The position numbers were made by a program, and so were the translations under genes. From Acidimicrobiia bacterium (GTDB lineage Bacteria > Actinomycetota > Acidimicrobiia > IMCC26256 > JAENVU01): 7,941 nt of DNA. The first letter of the stretch is position 1, and every line of letters begins with the position of its first letter. The notes beneath the pieces were generated by a model. It saw nothing but the letters and a program-made list of their open reading frames with translations, was not told the DNA's origin and made no database searches. The stretch covers positions 1 through 7,941 of the forward strand of contig JANYLF010000187.1 in assembly GCA_025357995.1 (NCBI GenBank), written 5' to 3'. This document shows, piece after piece, positions 5,198-7,941 of this stretch.

Positions 5198-5680
5198 ATG
5201 AGCAGCCTCTGGACTCCATACGGTGAACAACCGATCGAACCCGAACAACCTGGACAATCTGGGGCCCCGGGCGGTGGTCCGCCGGGGTTGGGGTACCCGG
5301 ACGAATTCGAGGCCGGTCCGTACGACGAGCCGGGCGAGGACATCGACCCCGAGCAGATGCGCGAGATGCTCGCCCGATTGGCCGCGACGCCGGTCGAGGC
5401 GATCGTGACGCAGTTCGTGGTGCAGCTCCAAGAGCTCGCGGTCTTACACCTGGGCATTGCACAGGAACGAGCCGAGTCACTCCCCAAGGCCGCGCTCGCC
5501 ATCGATTCGTTCGCCGCGCTCGTCAACGGGTTGGGCGCGCGGCTCGAACCGAATGCCGACGCGTTGCGCCAGGTGCTGGCGCAGCTCCGACTCGCGTTCG
5601 TCGAAGTATCGGGGATCGGCGAAGTATCGGGGATGGACGAAGTATCGGGTGAACCTTCGGGAACGCCGCCGGGCGAATGA
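5198..5680 (+). CDS. DUF1844 domain protein
   Basis: This 160-residue soluble protein has a disordered Pro/Gly/Glu-rich N-terminal part (1-50) and then a helical DUF1844 domain (about 52-137). The diagnostic pattern is visible: TPVEAIVTQFVVQLQELAVL followed by HLG (83-85), ALAIDSFAALVNGL, and ALRQVLAQLRLAFVEV at the end. The family's function is not known to me; related small proteins are, as I recall, often encoded beside infC in actinobacteria, which fits here. The N-terminal style (WTPYGEQPIEP) also resembles actinobacterial members. The ATG at 5198 has no Shine-Dalgarno, so a leaderless transcript is possible. Just after the domain, residues 136-152 contain an EVSG-based hexapeptide repeat encoded by an 18-base tandem repeat. 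The stop overlaps the DUF2207 start by ATGA, suggesting coupling. There are no membrane segments or catalytic motifs. Confidence 0.85.
   Translation: MSSLWTPYGEQPIEPEQPGQSGAPGGGPPGLGYPDEFEAGPYDEPGEDIDPEQMREMLARLAATPVEAIVTQFVVQLQELAVLHLGIAQERAESLPKAALAIDSFAALVNGLGARLEPNADALRQVLAQLRLAFVEVSGIGEVSGMDEVSGEPSGTPPGE
5602..5655 (+). repeat. Tandem repeat, three copies of an 18-base unit
   Basis: The core CGAAGTATCGGG recurs at 5602, 5620 and 5638, an 18-base period. Copies one and two differ only in their last bases and copy three is more diverged. The unit equals six codons and encodes an EVSG-x-x hexapeptide repeat near the C terminus of the DUF1844 protein, so copy-number changes would keep the frame. 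Confidence 0.9.
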
Positions 5681-7440
5681 TCCGCACGTTCCGCATTGCC
5701 GGAACCGCGCTCTTCGTCACGCTGCTGATCGCGGGAGGCATCGCGGCGAAGTTCCTCATCCCGAAGAAGGCGTTCACCGTGCCGCGCGTCGCGGTGACGG
5801 CCAACCTCGCACCCGATGGCACGATGAAAGTCGTCGAGCACATCACGTACGACTTCACCGGGAAGTTCTCGTACGGAACGCGCCCGATTCCTGTGGGCGC
5901 GTACACGATCACCGACATGAGCGTGAGCGAACACGGAACCCCGTTGCTCTCCACCGGCGCGCCGTACAACCTGCAGTGGTACTTCACGGCCGAGGACGAG
6001 AACCGCACCTTCGACATCGCGTACACGGTGGCCGGTGCCGCGGTCGCCGGACCCGACGTCGCCGAGCTGTACTGGAAATGGGTGGGGACCGAACACCCGA
6101 CGATCGGTCGAGTGACCGCAGCGCTGCATGTACCGGCGGGCACCGGCCGACTGCGTGCGTGGGGACACGGTCCGCTGACTGGAAAGACCACCGTGGGGGC
6201 GGACACGGTGACCTGGACCGCGCCGGACGTCCCGCTCGGCACCTTCGTGGAAGGCCGAGTCGCGATCCCTGCGGCCCGCATGCCGGCGCTGGCGCCAACG
6301 ACCCCGGCCCGACTCGATCGCATCCTCGCGGAAGAAGATGCATGGTCGAAGGCCGCCAACGACCGGCGCGCCCAGGCCGCCGATGAGGCCCAGCGCACGC
6401 GCGACGCGCGCAATGTCCTCACCGTGCTCGCTCCGATCGTGACGGTGCTCGCGGCGTTGACGTTCCTCTGGCTCTGGCGCAAGCACGGAAAGGAACCCGC
6501 GCTGCTCGCACCCGTGGGCCAGTATGTTCGCGACCTCCCCGACGACCCGCCGGCGGTCGTGGCCGCGCTCATGCATTGGGGAACGGTCTCGTCGGTCGGC
6601 TTCTCCGCCACGGTGCTCGACCTCGCGCAACGCGGCTTCCTGACCGTGAAGGAGACGCGCGTCGACCGCGCCCTGCTCGCGGATCGCGTCGATTACGAAC
6701 TCACCGCTACCGCGGCGGATCGATCGCAACTCATGGACTACGAGACGACCGCGTTGGAGCAGATCTTCGCGGGCGGGTCACCGGTCATGCAGTCGGAGAT
6801 CGGAAAGTACGCACGGGCTCATCAGAGCGAGGCGCTGGCGCGGTGGACCTCGTACCGGGCGAACGTGGCCACGAGTCTGCGTAACCGCAAGTACATCAAC
6901 GGTCAGCGCTCGAAGCCATTCCTCCTCAACCTGGGCACGATCGTCGTCGTCGGTCTCGTGGGCGTGGCCGCCCTCGGGGTGAACGCGTGGGTCGTCGCCG
7001 TGATTGCGATCGGGTGGGCGGCCGTGCAACTCGCGCTCACGCCACTCTTGCGGCAACGGAGTCCGGCGGGTCACCAACGCTTCCTCGAGTGGCAGGGCGT
7101 GGCCAACTACCTGAAGGACTTCTCCCAACTCGCCGACGCGCCGGTCGGCCACCTCGTGCTCTGGGAGCGCTACCTCGTCTACGCGGCCGCGCTCGGAGTG
7201 AGCGAACAACTGGCGCAAGGGCTCGCGGCACGGATTCCCCCGGCGGAGCAGGCGGGCTTCGCGCCGTGGTACATGGGCATGCATCCGGGCGCGGGATATT
7301 CCTCGATCGGTGACTTCTCCGCCGGCATCGCCGGCTCCACATCGTCGTTCACACCGCCATCGAGTGGCTCGGGCGGTGGCGGCGGTTTCTCCGGTGGCGG
7401 AGGAGGCGGGGGTGGCGGCGGTGGAATCGGCGCCGGATAA
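5677..7440 (+). CDS. DUF2207 family membrane protein (YciQ-like) with poly-glycine C terminus
   Basis: This 587-residue membrane protein has the layout typical of DUF2207. An N-terminal membrane anchor or signal segment (6-27) is followed by an extracytoplasmic beta-rich domain (about 33-200; VVEHITYDFTGKFSYGTRPI is the characteristic opening), a charged helical linker, and a membrane segment at about 246-267. A cytoplasmic part follows (DLPDDPPAVVAALMHWG; DLAQRGFLTV), then two more membrane segments (about 418-457), the conserved FLEWQGVANYLKDFSQL and LVLWERYLVYAAALGV region, and a Gly/Ser-rich tail ending in eleven successive glycines. The tail is also seen in other family members. The biochemical role is unknown; no enzymatic motif is visible. 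The ATG at 5677 overlaps the DUF1844 stop, with only a weak GGGCG ahead, so coupled translation is likely. It converges on the amidohydrolase gene with six bases between. Confidence 0.93.
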   Translation: MIRTFRIAGTALFVTLLIAGGIAAKFLIPKKAFTVPRVAVTANLAPDGTMKVVEHITYDFTGKFSYGTRPIPVGAYTITDMSVSEHGTPLLSTGAPYNLQWYFTAEDENRTFDIAYTVAGAAVAGPDVAELYWKWVGTEHPTIGRVTAALHVPAGTGRLRAWGHGPLTGKTTVGADTVTWTAPDVPLGTFVEGRVAIPAARMPALAPTTPARLDRILAEEDAWSKAANDRRAQAADEAQRTRDARNVLTVLAPIVTVLAALTFLWLWRKHGKEPALLAPVGQYVRDLPDDPPAVVAALMHWGTVSSVGFSATVLDLAQRGFLTVKETRVDRALLADRVDYELTATAADRSQLMDYETTALEQIFAGGSPVMQSEIGKYARAHQSEALARWTSYRANVATSLRNRKYINGQRSKPFLLNLGTIVVVGLVGVAALGVNAWVVAVIAIGWAAVQLALTPLLRQRSPAGHQRFLEWQGVANYLKDFSQLADAPVGHLVLWERYLVYAAALGVSEQLAQGLAARIPPAEQAGFAPWYMGMHPGAGYSSIGDFSAGIAGSTSSFTPPSSGSGGGGGFSGGGGGGGGGGGIGAG

Positions 7441-7441
7441 G

Positions 7442-7465
7442 CGCCGCTAACCCTCGAGCGCGGCG
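7442..7465. terminator. Weak inverted repeat between convergent genes
   Basis: CGCCGC (7442-7447) and GCGGCG (7460-7465) could pair across a 12-base loop at the junction of the DUF2207 and amidohydrolase genes. The position suits a terminator for either strand. The stem is short, there is no T-run, and part of it lies in the amidohydrolase coding end, so support is poor. Confidence 0.2.
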
Positions 7466-7941
7466 AGGAGCGCGGGGGCGAGCGTGTCGACCGGGACCGT
7501 CGGCAAGGTCTCGACCGCATCGAGATCCACTCGGTAGAGCGCGGCTGCGTTCGTGCCGAGGATCTTCGCCTTCACCTCCGAGGTGAGCGCGGGATAGCCG
7601 AACTCCTTCTGCATGCGTTCGGGGATCGTGAACGCGCGAAACGCGTCGATCAAGGGTTGAGGCGACCCGTACCAGGTGCTATCGGTGCCCCACAGGATGC
7701 GATCGGGTCCGAAGTGCGTGAGCAACTTCCCGAGCACATGGGCGGCTTCGACGGGTCGACGCAGCATCAGGAACCAGGTGCTCCCCAACTCCGCGTACAC
7801 GTTCCCACGGGCCCTGGGGGTTGGGGCTCCGATGCCGTGCGCCGCGCACGACGCGATCAGACGGTCGACGCCACTCGGCGCGATCGCGTCGAACGCGCCT
7901 TCTTCGCCATGCGGGTTGCGTTCGTATCCGGAGTGGTACAC
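7447..7941 (-). CDS. Amidohydrolase (Amidohydro_2 family), C-terminal portion
   Basis: The gene runs in from the right edge; 164 codons are visible and the N-terminal half, with the first metal-binding residues, is missing. The first visible residues, VYHSGYE, carry a His after a strand, as in the late metal-ligand strand of the TIM-barrel Amidohydro_2 fold. RILWGTDSTWYG (81-92) contains the Asp expected after strand 8, which positions and activates the hydrolytic water. NVYAELGSTW and the closing VKAKILGTNAAALY helix are also typical of the family, where the last element is usually 'KxxILGxNAxxLY'. Members hydrolyse or decarboxylate small organic substrates; the substrate here cannot be assigned. 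The GTG at the very edge could be read as a start, but the homologous motif is internal, so I treat it as a truncated gene. The product ends after an Ala/Leu-rich tail at TAG 7447-7449. Confidence 0.85.
   Translation of the reverse strand: MYHSGYERNPHGEEGAFDAIAPSGVDRLIASCAAHGIGAPTPRARGNVYAELGSTWFLMLRRPVEAAHVLGKLLTHFGPDRILWGTDSTWYGSPQPLIDAFRAFTIPERMQKEFGYPALTSEVKAKILGTNAAALYRVDLDAVETLPTVPVDTLAPALLAALEG

Noticed and set aside
4071..5198. Plus-strand open frame of 375 codons opposite rpmI and infC
   Set aside because: Its translation is a run of Arg, Leu, Cys and Trp with repetitive low-complexity segments, and the opposite strand encodes unmistakable bL35 and IF3.
4983..5480. Upstream in-frame extension of infC that would give a 399-residue protein
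   Set aside because: The extra 166 residues have no IF3 similarity, read like translated non-coding DNA, and overlap the start of the divergent DUF1844 gene. The strong Shine-Dalgarno lies downstream of it.
4990..6729. Very long minus-strand open frame (579 codons) opposite the DUF1844 and DUF2207 genes
   Set aside because: The plus strand carries two recognisable families here, and the minus-strand translation is Arg/Ser/Pro/Gly-rich low complexity with no motif, as expected from antisense of GC-rich genes.
7370..7437. GGC/GGT-rich stretch considered as a repeat or regulatory element
   Set aside because: It simply encodes the Gly-rich C-terminal tail characteristic of DUF2207 proteins.
7447..7941. 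GTG at the right edge taken as the true start of the amidohydrolase
   Set aside because: The visible part starts in the middle of the catalytic barrel, at a conserved internal His motif, so the gene must begin outside the window.

Overview
The window is GC-rich bacterial chromosome, almost fully coding. Its codon use, an initiation factor 3 with a long Pro/Ala tail, a DUF1844 gene next to infC, and the order infC-rpmI-rplT-23S rRNA methyltransferase-pheS all point to an actinobacterium. Acidimicrobiia or a related deep lineage is my guess from overall feel, not a demonstrated placement. There are nine genes with both ends in the window or a well-supported start, and two partial genes at the edges. 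No tRNA, rRNA, CRISPR array or insertion sequence is visible.

Layout. Positions 1-67 (minus) hold the first 22 codons of what is probably pheS. A short AT-rich divergent spacer (68-184) follows. Next comes a plus-strand three-gene unit (185-2826): a multi-pass membrane protein, a small GntR/YtrA-type repressor overlapping it by ATGA, and a secreted or lipid-anchored seven-bladed beta-propeller protein 12 bases further on. This unit runs head-on into the minus-strand translation cluster with 4 bases between stop codons. That cluster, read right to left, is infC (4982-4281), rpmI, rplT and a SpoU/TrmH-family RNA 2'-O-methyltransferase (ending at 2831). From a 215-base spacer, a second plus-strand pair diverges from infC: a DUF1844 protein (5198-5680) and, overlapping it by ATGA, a DUF2207 membrane protein with a poly-glycine tail (5677-7440). 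The last gene (7447 to the right edge, minus) is the C-terminal part of an amidohydrolase, convergent with DUF2207.

How the genes work together. The core is the conserved IF3-L35-L20 translation operon with an rRNA/tRNA methyltransferase behind it. The infC reading frame has no usual start codon in the right place. The best start is an AUC six bases downstream of a very strong Shine-Dalgarno sequence, which fits the known autoregulation of IF3 through a non-canonical start codon. The plus-strand GntR unit appears to sit between the methyltransferase and pheS, so it probably interrupts an otherwise contiguous translation cluster. Its regulator may control its own operon through a small palindrome overlapping a TTGACA element upstream of the first gene. 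The membrane protein and propeller protein of this unit have no function I can name.

Nothing here is clearly a new defence or mobile system. The most interesting points are the AUC start of infC with its adjacent hairpin, the polyproline tail of IF3, and the uncharacterised GntR-controlled membrane/propeller unit.
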